NCBI GenBank assembly: GCA_040218535.1
Contig: JAVJRG010000005.1
Location: forward strand, 868,001-932,000
Direction: 5' to 3'
Length of the DNA stretch: 64,000 bases
From: Lacipirellulaceae bacterium
GTDB taxonomy: Bacteria; Planctomycetota; Planctomycetia; Pirellulales; Lacipirellulaceae
The notes beneath the pieces are model-generated. The model made no database searches, was not told the DNA's origin, and saw only the letters and a list, made by a program, of their open reading frames with translations. Positions 18,364-26,765 of the stretch are shown here, one piece after another; position 1 is the first letter of the stretch, and each line of letters begins with the position of its first letter. A program made the translations under genes and the position numbers.

Positions 18364-19428
18364 ATGTTTTTCACTATTTTCGCGAATGTACGCCGGCTTC
18401 CCTGGGCGAGTCTTCTTGGCTCCGTCGTGCTGCTGCTAAGCATTAGCTTGGTAGGGCAGAGCGATGAGAAAGAGAGCTTGCCGGTCGAATCGATAAATCC
18501 GACTGACAACGCCGTTTTGCTGCTTCATACCGAGGGAGTGATCGAAGGGACCGTGAAGCGTGCGGGCGATTGGTATCAGGTGCGTCAAGCGAATGGGGCT
18601 GAGCTGGAGATTCCCGCAGATCGTGTTGCTGGCTATTTCCGTACCCTGCGCGAGGCTTACGAGTCAAGCAAACCGCGTGGGCAGCAAGCTACGCCGCGTC
18701 GGCATCTCGCTTTGGCGCATTGGTGCTTGGAGCACGATCTGATTGACGCGGCTAGGGAACAGCTCTCTGCAGCCCAAAGTATGACCGGGCTCGAAACGGA
18801 AAAGGTGCGACTTGAGAAAGAGCTACTCAAGAGAACCGAGGTTGCTAAGGCCTCTACTGCCCCATCGAAAGTTCCTCCACAAGTAGCACCAGTGAATCGT
18901 GTGGCAGAGGAAGCACCCTTAGCAGGATTCTCTCTCAAAGTACGGCAGGACTTCGTTCGTAGTATCCAGCCGATGCTCATTCGCAATTGTTGTCAGTGTC
19001 ACGCGGAGAACTCTGATAGAGCGTTTAAGCTCAGTCGCGCTGCCCTCAACGGCAGCGGTGACGCGAACCTCATCGGCCAGAACTTTCTTGCAGTGGCTAA
19101 CTACATCGATCAAGAATCGACCCTTGATAGCGAACTTCTAGCATTTGCAAAGCAGACGCATGGCCAGGAAGAGAGCAGAGCGTTTCCTAGCGGTTCGAAG
19201 CCCTTACGCCGACACCAAGCGATTCTACTGCGAGATTGGTGTTACGCTGTTTTCGAGGTACCAAAGCCTGGCGAGGTGGCTGACAGCGAAGCAACTGTCG
19301 AAGAGGGTGATCTGCGAATCGATGAAGCTGAGGATTCACCTATCCGGGACGAGTTCGACCCGGCGATCTTTAACCGCCGTTCAAAGCAAGTCGAACAGGA
19401 CGCCGCTCAATCCTCATTGGACGAATAA
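18364..19428 (+). CDS. Secreted protein with one CxxCH, PSCyt1-like region
   Basis: A 354-residue exported protein (hydrophobic signal about 10-28). The middle holds SIQPMLIRNCCQCH (CxxCH), resembling the planctomycete cytochrome C domain in which an N-terminal '..RPILA..C..CH' precedes haem binding. Residues 30-100 form a small beta domain. The C-terminal 60 residues are acidic. ATG 18364 is chosen; a GTG at 18337 in frame is possible. Its last 15 bases overlap the convergent lipoprotein gene. Function unknown. Confidence 0.7.
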   Translation: MFFTIFANVRRLPWASLLGSVVLLLSISLVGQSDEKESLPVESINPTDNAVLLLHTEGVIEGTVKRAGDWYQVRQANGAELEIPADRVAGYFRTLREAYESSKPRGQQATPRRHLALAHWCLEHDLIDAAREQLSAAQSMTGLETEKVRLEKELLKRTEVAKASTAPSKVPPQVAPVNRVAEEAPLAGFSLKVRQDFVRSIQPMLIRNCCQCHAENSDRAFKLSRAALNGSGDANLIGQNFLAVANYIDQESTLDSELLAFAKQTHGQEESRAFPSGSKPLRRHQAILLRDWCYAVFEVPKPGEVADSEATVEEGDLRIDEAEDSPIRDEFDPAIFNRRSKQVEQDAAQSSLDE

Positions 19429-19872
19429 CGGTGGCAGGTTCGTGACGGTGGGCTCGTTTGGGATCTGCGGCATCACGACCTGAACGGTTGGAAGCGGTTT
19501 GTCTGCTGACGTTGGCTTATCGGCCATGGTCAGCTCTGCCTGCGGCTGCTCATCGGTCACTTCAGGGAGGGGAGCGAGGATGACGGCTTCCCCGGCGGGA
19601 ACTTCATAGCTGGCGGGTTCGATCGCCAGCGAGTAATCGATTTCAGCGTGCTCAGCTTGAGGCTGTTCAGTCGCGACTGCTAATTGTTGCTCTGGCTGTT
19701 CCGTTTTGCGAGGAGTTTGCCGTGTGCCGTCGGCAAACACGGACCCAGCACGACCACGACCGGAATAAGGCCCTGGAGCAACGGGCGAGCTGTAGTCGTA
19801 GCAATTGCTGCACGCGCGACAACCTCCGCTGGCGGCGAGAATCAAGAGCAAGCAGGCGAGTCGGCAATTCAC
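19414..19872 (-). CDS. Small Pro/Glu-rich lipoprotein
   Basis: A 152-residue protein with a type II signal: ILAASGGC places the lipidated Cys at about residue 18. The motif CSNCYDYSSPV after it resembles short Cys/Tyr motifs I associate with planctomycete lipoproteins. The remainder is Pro/Glu/Gln-rich and without predicted fold. Its 3' end overlaps the end of the convergent gene by 15 bases. Function unknown. Confidence 0.7.
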   Translation of the reverse strand: MNCRLACLLLILAASGGCRACSNCYDYSSPVAPGPYSGRGRAGSVFADGTRQTPRKTEQPEQQLAVATEQPQAEHAEIDYSLAIEPASYEVPAGEAVILAPLPEVTDEQPQAELTMADKPTSADKPLPTVQVVMPQIPNEPTVTNLPPLFVQ

Positions 19873-19974
19873 GGTGGGAGGGTCCTGTACGATCAGGGAA
19901 CAAGTGGTCCTAATCGATTATTCGGCATCTGCGGATTGTTCGGTTGACGGAAACCCCTCGCGTTTTTGACCGAA

Positions 19975-20646
19975 TCAGCCAACTGCTAGCTGCAACGCTT
20001 GATAGATCCTCGCGTCTCGCAAGGAAGTTGCTTCGAAATTCACGCCCTCGAATGAGTGCGTGTTGCTATGTTCGCTCGGGACCGCCACGGTGAAAGCCCT
20101 GGCAGCAACGCCGGCACGGCAGCCGATTTCGCTATCTTCCAGGACAAGCATCTCCTCTGGGAGAACGTCGTGCTTCTCTGCTGCTAGCAAGTAGACATCA
20201 GGAGCCGGTTTGCCGTGTTCGATATTCTCTGCGGTGAGAATGAATGTAAATCGCTCACGAATGTTCATTAAACTCATGATGTGATCGACAAACGCCTTTC
20301 CGCTGCTTGTCGCGATTCCTTTGGGAACGTTTGCCTGTTCGAGAGCTTCAAGTAGGTCCAATAGCCCGGTCATTGGTTGGAGTCGACCCGGTAGCAACGA
20401 GCCGAAGACCTCCGCGGACTCGACTGCCAGCTCGTCCGTCGAATCTTCAAAGCTGTGGTAGTCGATCATCAGTTGCAATGCGTCCGTTGACTTGCGACCC
20501 ATCATTTGATTTCGCAAGTCTTCGGGGAAAGCCTTCCCGCGACGCTCGCAGATGGTCGTGCCCACTTGCTGGTAGATGTCTTCGGTATTGAACATCAAGC
20601 CATCAAGATCGAATGTGACGGCCTTAATGTTTTGAGTTGATTGCAC
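19975..20646 (-). CDS. HAD hydrolase, beta-phosphoglucomutase-like
   Basis: A 223-residue HAD-superfamily phosphatase/mutase. Motif I FDLDGLMFN, motif II ATSSG, motif III Lys in HGKPAPDVY and motif IV LEDSEIGCRAG are all intact, which groups it with the beta-phosphoglucomutase / DOG phosphatase subfamily. It probably dephosphorylates a small sugar phosphate. The start is set at GTG 20646 with AAGGA about nine bases upstream; the longer frame reads back through a hairpin repeat. The repeat (20690-20767) forms most of its 5' leader. Confidence 0.88.
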   Translation of the reverse strand: MQSTQNIKAVTFDLDGLMFNTEDIYQQVGTTICERRGKAFPEDLRNQMMGRKSTDALQLMIDYHSFEDSTDELAVESAEVFGSLLPGRLQPMTGLLDLLEALEQANVPKGIATSSGKAFVDHIMSLMNIRERFTFILTAENIEHGKPAPDVYLLAAEKHDVLPEEMLVLEDSEIGCRAGVAARAFTVAVPSEHSNTHSFEGVNFEATSLRDARIYQALQLAVG

Positions 20647-20689
20647 GTGGTTTATTTCCTTAGTTTCTTTCCTGAGATGTCGAATGATT

Positions 20690-20767
20690 AGCCGCAGATG
20701 AACGCTGATTAACGCCGATGAATAAGCATTCAAGACTATCAGCGTTTATCTGAGTTCATCTGCGGCT
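20690..20767. repeat. Inverted repeat with AGCCGCAGATGAAC arms
   Basis: AGCCGCAGATGAAC at 20690-20703 is exactly complementary to 20754-20767, with further partial pairing (AACGCTGAT with ATCAGCGTT) inside. The right arm encodes the last residues of the membrane protein gene ending at 20739, and the left arm is leader of the HAD gene. Similar 'CCGCAGATGAACGC' repeats are seen in many bacterial genomes. Confidence 0.75.
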
Positions 20768-22373
20768 GTTGCGTTGTTTCGGCGTCTTGATTGGTGCGAG
20801 CTTTCGGTAACTTATAGACTGCGTAGGTTTCGTTTTCGTGAAGTACCGTGAAAGGTAGCGTCGGCTTTTTTCTGGTAAGCAGATGAGTTGCGTCGTATTC
20901 TGTCGCAGTGTCAATAAGGGTTTGTGACCGCTGCTTGGCTAAGACGGAAACTGTTCGCCCTCGTCGATCGGGAGCGTAGAGTTTTTGGCAGCGATCAAAC
21001 CAGTCAACGATTCCTTTTGCATCTTGCGGGATATCCTTCCAGTTGGCCACATCACCGCGGTGAGCGTACCACTTGAACGATTGCGCGTGGCGATCGACAA
21101 GGAAGATCGCTCGCTCGGGTGTGTTCTCACGAATCCAAGAGCAAGCGTCTCGCCAGTCCTCAGTGCTTTTCATCTTTTTGATTGCGGGCGGTGTCTTTGT
21201 TTTCCAACGGGCAAGCGCGGTTCCGCCTAGATGCGCGCAAGAACCGCAGATGGCGGCGAACACCAACAGGCCGGACAGCCAGCTTCGGCTTCCCTGTGAA
21301 AGTTGAAGCGTCAGCAATCCAACACCTGTCGCAACCGCCAAAGGAACGGCGACATCGGCCTGTCGGAACCAATAGTAACGGAGCACTTGAGCGGCGAACT
21401 CCCGGTTGCCGACAAGCAAACGCTCGAACGCCAAGCCGACGATGCTCGCTCCGACAGAAAAAACAGCGAACATGATTAGCCGTCGTAATCCATCGTGTCG
21501 CTGCTCCTCGCCATCCCAATTTTCGCTTTGTCGTCTGCCGGCGAGCCATACAACGAGCATTGCAGCCATCAGCCAAGAGAAACGCATCGCCTTCTTGGCG
21601 AGCTCACTCGGCTTGAGTTCCAGCGGCGCGAGATGATGGGGCAATCGCTCAAAGACATAGATTTCAGCCGCTTCGGCGCGGACTTCGCTTGAGGTGCCAA
21701 AGTTGAGCGTGAGCGTGAAAAGCAACCCCGGAACGGCAAGCAAACCGCCTACGATTAACCCTAGCGCGGCGCTGCGAGCGTTTGGCCTGTCCGACTTGTC
21801 GATGGTGGCCAGAACGAACCAACTTCCCAGCACGGCCCAGCCGCCAACCAAAGGGTGAAACGCCGAGGCAAGACCGAGCCAGATCCACGTCGCGGGCCAG
21901 CGATTCTCTACCATGGCTGTCATGCCGAGCAAGAAAAAGCCATAGGCAAAGCACTTCGCTTCGACGCCGCCGATCACCCACTCACCGGCGAAGTTTCCCC
22001 AAGCGATCAGCGTCGGAAAGAGAGCGGCACCAAGCACCGCTGTCCAGCGTACGGGAGCTACCGCCAGTGCGAGCCGTTGCCATGCGAAAGCGAGCAACCC
22101 CCACGAGAGCGCGCGACCGATCCATGCTGTAGCCTCCAAGGAAAAGAACTTCGTCAGCCAGCCGACGGTCCAATAAAAAACCAGATGAGCGTCCGCCGTA
22201 TCAAGGAAGGTATCGCTGGGGCAGAAGCTGGCGTCCCAGTAATGTTTCGCCTTGGCGAGGTACTGCGTCTCATTCACGTGCGGGGCAGGCGCTCCGCCAG
22301 CGATGAAAAACACCATAAGAATCAGGACGAACTCGAAAGGTCGGCTCGGTTCTTGTTGTCCAATTCGCTCCAT
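20739..22373 (-). CDS. Large multi-pass membrane protein, function unknown
   Basis: A 544-residue protein with about ten transmembrane segments over residues 15-385 and a C-terminal soluble part of about 150 residues (TEDWRDACSWIRENTPERAIF onward). This layout resembles planctomycete DUF6798-like or oligosaccharyl/mannosyl transferase-like proteins, in which the soluble tail follows the membrane core; I cannot see the acidic catalytic pair of a GT-C enzyme with certainty. The last residues (QPQMNSDKR) are encoded inside a dispersed repeat, so the natural C-terminus may have been extended by it. Confidence 0.7.
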   Translation of the reverse strand: MERIGQQEPSRPFEFVLILMVFFIAGGAPAPHVNETQYLAKAKHYWDASFCPSDTFLDTADAHLVFYWTVGWLTKFFSLEATAWIGRALSWGLLAFAWQRLALAVAPVRWTAVLGAALFPTLIAWGNFAGEWVIGGVEAKCFAYGFFLLGMTAMVENRWPATWIWLGLASAFHPLVGGWAVLGSWFVLATIDKSDRPNARSAALGLIVGGLLAVPGLLFTLTLNFGTSSEVRAEAAEIYVFERLPHHLAPLELKPSELAKKAMRFSWLMAAMLVVWLAGRRQSENWDGEEQRHDGLRRLIMFAVFSVGASIVGLAFERLLVGNREFAAQVLRYYWFRQADVAVPLAVATGVGLLTLQLSQGSRSWLSGLLVFAAICGSCAHLGGTALARWKTKTPPAIKKMKSTEDWRDACSWIRENTPERAIFLVDRHAQSFKWYAHRGDVANWKDIPQDAKGIVDWFDRCQKLYAPDRRGRTVSVLAKQRSQTLIDTATEYDATHLLTRKKPTLPFTVLHENETYAVYKLPKARTNQDAETTQQPQMNSDKR

Positions 22374-22470
22374 CCCCCTACATTAAGCCAACAAGTAGGG
22401 CAAACCTACCCCTGCGGTGACGTCTCCGCGAAGCTCACAACTGTCCTAGCAACCACGGAATCTTCTCAAG

Positions 22471-23292
22471 ATGGAATTCTTGAACTTTGAAGGCGTATTT
22501 ACCATCCAGAGCCTTTTCACGCTCCTCATGCTGATCCTGCTTCAGGCGGTTCTGGGATTTGACAACCTGCTTTACATTTCGATCGAATCGAAGCGAGCTC
22601 CCAAGGAGCATCAAGCGAATGTACGCAAGTGGGGCATTCTGATTGCAGTGGGCCTGCGCTTGGTGCTCTTGTTCGTCATCATGATGGTCCTCAATCTCGT
22701 GAAGAAGTCCCTGTTCGACGTCACCCTGGAGGGAGTTCTTGAATTCAAAGCGACTCTTCAAGCGCTGGTTGAATTTGCGGGTGGCGTATTTTTGCTCTAC
22801 ACCGCCTTACGCGAGATCATGCACATGCTTGCAGTCGAGCACTTGGAGCACGCTGAAGAAGAGCAGCCCAAGTCGGCAGCCGCGGTTGTAACGACCATTG
22901 TTTTAATGAATTTGATTTTCTCTTTCGACTCAATCCTTAGTGCGTTGGCACTGACGCAGGTCTTTCTGGTCATGGCAACAGCCATCGTGATCAGTGGCGT
23001 CATGATGCTTCTGCTTGCGGATTATGTCTCTGATTTTCTGCGCAAGAATCGGATGTATGAAGTGCTTGGGCTGTTCATCCTGTTTATTGTGGGCATCATG
23101 TTGATCTCCGAAGGGGGAGAAAAGGCGGCCCTAAAGTTGTTTGGGTACGAGGTCCACGCAATGACGAAGAGTACTTTCTACTTTGTGATCTTCGTTTTGG
23201 TGATTGTGGACATCGTGCAGGGGCGATACCAGAAGAAACTACTCGCTCAGCGAAAACGAGAGTTGGAGAGCGTCACTGAGACGGCCTTGTGA
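22471..23292 (+). CDS. TerC family integral membrane protein
   Basis: A 273-residue protein with about seven transmembrane segments and two acidic motifs in membrane helices, GFDNLLYISI (about 30-39) and FSFDSILSAL (about 150-159). These repeats are the TerC family hallmark. Members are linked to tellurite resistance and to export of metals such as Mn2+ or Ca2+ at protein secretion sites. The gene stands alone between unrelated genes, so its ion is open. Confidence 0.88.
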   Translation: MEFLNFEGVFTIQSLFTLLMLILLQAVLGFDNLLYISIESKRAPKEHQANVRKWGILIAVGLRLVLLFVIMMVLNLVKKSLFDVTLEGVLEFKATLQALVEFAGGVFLLYTALREIMHMLAVEHLEHAEEEQPKSAAAVVTTIVLMNLIFSFDSILSALALTQVFLVMATAIVISGVMMLLLADYVSDFLRKNRMYEVLGLFILFIVGIMLISEGGEKAALKLFGYEVHAMTKSTFYFVIFVLVIVDIVQGRYQKKLLAQRKRELESVTETAL

Positions 23293-23311
23293 CGTAGAAC
23301 CAGCGTTTGAT

Positions 23312-24826
23312 TCAGTTTGCTACACGCGAGAACCGATCTCTGAGATCCCCATACAGGCTTTGGAACTCGGGGAATAGCTGATCGTATTGCTTGCGTGCCT
23401 TAGTGCTTGGTTTCGTTTTCTCTGCCGTTTCGATGGTCGCTTTGCAGGCTTCTTCAATCGATTTGTATTCCCCCGCGCCAACGGCAGCGAGCAAAGCGAC
23501 CCCATAGGCGGGACCTTCGTCGGCGGTCATCGTGCTGACTGGTTTGCCGAAAACATCGGCCTGCATTTGCCGCCAAAAAGGGTTTTTGCTGCCGCCACCT
23601 GAGCCACGGATTTCCTTCACTGGGACATCTAAATCTTGCATGATTGCCAGGCTGTCTCGTAACGCGAAGGTAACACCTTCAAGAATCGAACGCACGATGT
23701 GGCCTCGTCCGTGAGCGAGTGTCAATCCAACTAGTGCACCACGGGCATTGGCGTCGAGGTGTGGGGTGCGTTCTCCGGCAAGGTAAGGCAAAAACTGTAG
23801 TCCTTCGGCTCCTTCAGGGGTTGCCTTCGCTTCGTCGACGAGTTGATCGAAGGAAACGGCCTTACCATTTTTCCCCAACCCTCTGCAAAGAGCCTCTTGG
23901 AACCAACTGAGCGCACCGCCTGCGGTTAAGGTAACGCCCATCATGTGCCACTTACCACGAACAGCATGACAGAAGGTATGGAGACGGCCAGCCGGGTCGT
24001 ATTGGGGCTCGTCGCTGTGGACAAACATCACACCACTGGTGCCAATCGACGTGCTGAGTAAGCCCTTCTTTACGATACCGTTGCCAACTGCTCCTGCAGC
24101 GCAATCTCCTGCGCCGCCGACGACTTTGCACGCTGTCGTGAGGCCCAACTTCTTGGCGGCGTCTTTGGTGAGTGTGCCGGTCACCTCTTCCGACTCGACG
24201 CATGTTGGCAGGAGGTCCATATCGAGATCGAGCTTGGTCATCAGCGTCTTCGACCAACGCCTTTTCACGACATCCAGCAGTAGAGTGCCGCTGGCGTCGC
24301 TCACTTCGGTGGCGAACTCACCTGTCAGACGGCGGCGGATGTCATCCTTCGGGAGCAGCACTTTGACAGTCTTCGCGAAGTTCTTGGGCTCATTATTGCG
24401 TAGCCAGAGAATCTTCGGAGCTGTGAACCCCGTGAGCGCCGGGTTGGCGACCATTTTGATGAGCTTCTTCCGTCCGCCAGCGCGTTGCTCAATTTCGTCG
24501 CATTCAGCGGCGGTGCGTTGATCGTTCCAGAGCAGGGCAGGGCGGATCACTTGGTGGTTCTTGTCCAAGAACACGGAGCCGTGCATTTGACCCGAGAGCC
24601 CAATCGCCGCCACGTCCGCCGGTTTAAGCTTCGCTTGTTTCACCACGGATTTCACGACCTTTTGCGTGGCCTTCCACCAATGCTCAGGGTCTTGCTCGCT
24701 CCAGAGGGGCTTCGGATGGTCGCACGGATAGGCCGCACTAGCTTCGGCCAGGATCTTGCCGCTGGGGGAAATAGCCAGGGCCTTCGTGCCCGAGGTGCCC
24801 ACGTCGATGCCGATGAGGTTGCTCAT
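23312..24826 (-). CDS. xylB: Xylulokinase
   Basis: A 504-residue FGGY-family sugar kinase that phosphorylates D-xylulose for the pentose phosphate pathway. IGIDVGTSGTKALAI is the phosphate-1 motif, GLSGQMHGSV the substrate region typical of XylB, and GGAGDCAAGAVGNG and RGSGGGSKNPFW the adenosine/phosphate-2 regions. Start 24826 (MSNLIGID) fits the family; the 50 residues before it do not. No SD is visible upstream. No xylose isomerase or transporter is adjacent, so it may work in general pentose use. Confidence 0.93.
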   Translation of the reverse strand: MSNLIGIDVGTSGTKALAISPSGKILAEASAAYPCDHPKPLWSEQDPEHWWKATQKVVKSVVKQAKLKPADVAAIGLSGQMHGSVFLDKNHQVIRPALLWNDQRTAAECDEIEQRAGGRKKLIKMVANPALTGFTAPKILWLRNNEPKNFAKTVKVLLPKDDIRRRLTGEFATEVSDASGTLLLDVVKRRWSKTLMTKLDLDMDLLPTCVESEEVTGTLTKDAAKKLGLTTACKVVGGAGDCAAGAVGNGIVKKGLLSTSIGTSGVMFVHSDEPQYDPAGRLHTFCHAVRGKWHMMGVTLTAGGALSWFQEALCRGLGKNGKAVSFDQLVDEAKATPEGAEGLQFLPYLAGERTPHLDANARGALVGLTLAHGRGHIVRSILEGVTFALRDSLAIMQDLDVPVKEIRGSGGGSKNPFWRQMQADVFGKPVSTMTADEGPAYGVALLAAVGAGEYKSIEEACKATIETAEKTKPSTKARKQYDQLFPEFQSLYGDLRDRFSRVAN

Positions 24827-25100
24827 GAGGAGATGTCCATTTGGTAATACTTTCCGACGAAAGGACTTGCAGATGCGGGTCGCCGTTGCTCGCAAGTGTC
24901 GCATGAGTATAGCCGAAGCTCTTGGCGTTGCCAGGACGCACGGATTGGGCGATTCGCCCGCCTCGCCGGTTGCCAAAAAGGGCCTCGAACACTACTGTAA
25001 AGCGTTCGCCTGAGCTGTTTTTCGCAGTCTATTGCTGTTGGCCCTCGGGCATCCTCAAGACCGTCGCATCCACCATTTGTTTTTTGGCCTTGCCGCCTCC

Positions 25101-26345
25101 ATGATTCGCAGTCTTCAAGACGATCACCGAATTGTCATCACTGGCATCGGCCTGACGAGCCCTAACGGGAATTCTCTGGGCGAGTACCGTGAGGCGTTGC
25201 TGGCGGGTCGCAGCGGCGTCGATAAGTACAACATCCGCTACGTGGGCGATACCCTAGCAGGGCAGTGCGACTACGACGAGCTTCGCTATCAGAAACGCCG
25301 CGAAGTCCGCCGTGGCACGCGGGCCGGAAGCGTTGGCATTTACTGTGCGAACGAAGCGATTGCGGATTCAGGCATCGAGTGGGACAGCATCGACCGCAGC
25401 CGAGTCGGCGTCTATGTCGGTGTGACTGAACACGGCAACGTTGAGACGGAAAACGAGATCAACGAGATCAAAGCCTTCGACTACGACACGAAGGTTTGGT
25501 CGCACCATCACAACCCGCGTACCGTCGCCAACAACCCGGCTGGTGAAATCACTCTGAACATGGGCATCACCGGCCCCCACTATACGATTGGCGCGGCCTG
25601 TGCGGCGGGGAACGCAGGGCTGATCCAGGGTGCCCAGATGTTGCTGCTCGACGAGTGCGACTTCGCGATTGCCGGCGGTGTTTCGGAAAGTATTCGTACG
25701 TTCGGCATTTTTGCAGGCTTTGCCAGCCAAGGCGCTCTGGCAGAGAACGAAGACCCCACGCAAGCTTCACGTCCCTTCGATGTCGATCGCAATGGAATCG
25801 TCGTTTCCGAGGGGGGCTGTCTCTACACGCTTGAGCGTTACAGCGATGCTGCAAAGCGAGGGGCGAAGATCTACGGCGAACTCGTCGGTCACGCAATGAA
25901 CAGCGACGCCAGCGATTTCGTCATGCCGAATCCCAAGCAGCAATCCGAGTGCATCAACCTTGCATTGAAGCGCGCGGGTTTGAACGCGGAAGACATCGAC
26001 ATCGTCAGCACCCACGCCACGGCGACCACCAGTGGTGACATCCAAGAGTGCGCCGCATTGCGACAGGTTTTTGGCACCTCAAAGAACACACGAATTAACA
26101 ATACAAAGAGCTTCATCGGCCACGCGATGGGGGCAGCGGGCTCGCTGGAATTGGCTGGCAACTTGCCCTCGTTCAACGACCGCGTTTGTCATGCAACGAT
26201 CAACGTGGAAAACCTCGACGAGCAGTGCCAGCTTGATGGACTCGTGCTGAATGAGCCACAACAATTAAACGGAGTCGAGTACATCTTGAACAATTCATTT
26301 GGTATGCTGGGCATCAACTCAGTTGCCATCATTAGAAAAATCTGA
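25101..26345 (+). CDS. Beta-ketoacyl-ACP synthase, KAS II/FabF-like
   Basis: A 414-residue condensing enzyme with the complete Cys-His-His triad: GAACAAGNAG (Cys 167), THATATTSGD (His 305) and KSFIGHAMGAAG (His 341). It would extend an acyl-ACP by two carbons using malonyl-ACP. Its sequence around 110-150 departs from housekeeping FabF as I know it. It is followed 62 bases later by a dedicated ACP and then a CrtI-like flavoprotein, so it is probably part of a specialised lipid or polyene pathway and not the general fatty-acid synthase. ATG 25101 gives the usual KAS N-terminus. Confidence 0.88.
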   Translation: MIRSLQDDHRIVITGIGLTSPNGNSLGEYREALLAGRSGVDKYNIRYVGDTLAGQCDYDELRYQKRREVRRGTRAGSVGIYCANEAIADSGIEWDSIDRSRVGVYVGVTEHGNVETENEINEIKAFDYDTKVWSHHHNPRTVANNPAGEITLNMGITGPHYTIGAACAAGNAGLIQGAQMLLLDECDFAIAGGVSESIRTFGIFAGFASQGALAENEDPTQASRPFDVDRNGIVVSEGGCLYTLERYSDAAKRGAKIYGELVGHAMNSDASDFVMPNPKQQSECINLALKRAGLNAEDIDIVSTHATATTSGDIQECAALRQVFGTSKNTRINNTKSFIGHAMGAAGSLELAGNLPSFNDRVCHATINVENLDEQCQLDGLVLNEPQQLNGVEYILNNSFGMLGINSVAIIRKI

Positions 26346-26407
26346 CCGCTTGCGGCTTAGCCGGGTGGCTATGTCGCAAGCGACTATCGATTGGAGAACC
26401 CGCGGAT

Positions 26408-26668
26408 ATGGACCGCAGTGAAATTAGAGAAGAAGTCCTCGACATTCTCGCCGACATTGCCCCGGACGAGGATCTTTCGAGCCTGAAAGACGATGAAAGT
26501 TTCCGCGAGCAGATGGAGCTCGACAGCATGGACTTCCTCGATATCGTGATGGAGCTTCGCAAGCGTCATCGCGTGCAAATCCCCGAGGATGATTACGTCA
26601 ACCTGGCGAGCATGAACTCGACGGTTGAGTACCTTGAGCCACTGATGGCGGATATTCAGAAGGTGTGA
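26408..26668 (+). CDS. Acyl carrier protein
   Basis: An 86-residue acidic, helical carrier protein. Ser 40 in ELDSMDFLD is the phosphopantetheine attachment site (DSM instead of the usual DSL, a common variant). It lies between the ketosynthase and the flavoprotein and so is likely the dedicated carrier for that pathway. Confidence 0.9.
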   Translation: MDRSEIREEVLDILADIAPDEDLSSLKDDESFREQMELDSMDFLDIVMELRKRHRVQIPEDDYVNLASMNSTVEYLEPLMADIQKV

Positions 26669-26676
26669 TTCCAACA

Positions 26677-26750
26677 GGGTGGCATGGGCAACTTGTTGCC
26701 CTTGGTTCCTTCAGACTTACATCACGGGCAGCAAGTTGCCCATGCCACCC
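26677..26750. repeat. 74-bp inverted repeat between acp and the flavoprotein gene
   Basis: Two 25-bp arms beginning GGGTGGCATGGGCAACTT and ending in its complement, one mismatch, loop of about 24 bases. It begins nine bases after the ACP stop and ends 16 bases before the next ATG. It could tune expression of the third gene or stabilise the upstream mRNA. It belongs to a different sequence family from the 71-bp hairpins. Confidence 0.8.
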
Positions 26751-26765
26751 ATCCATGCTCTCGCC

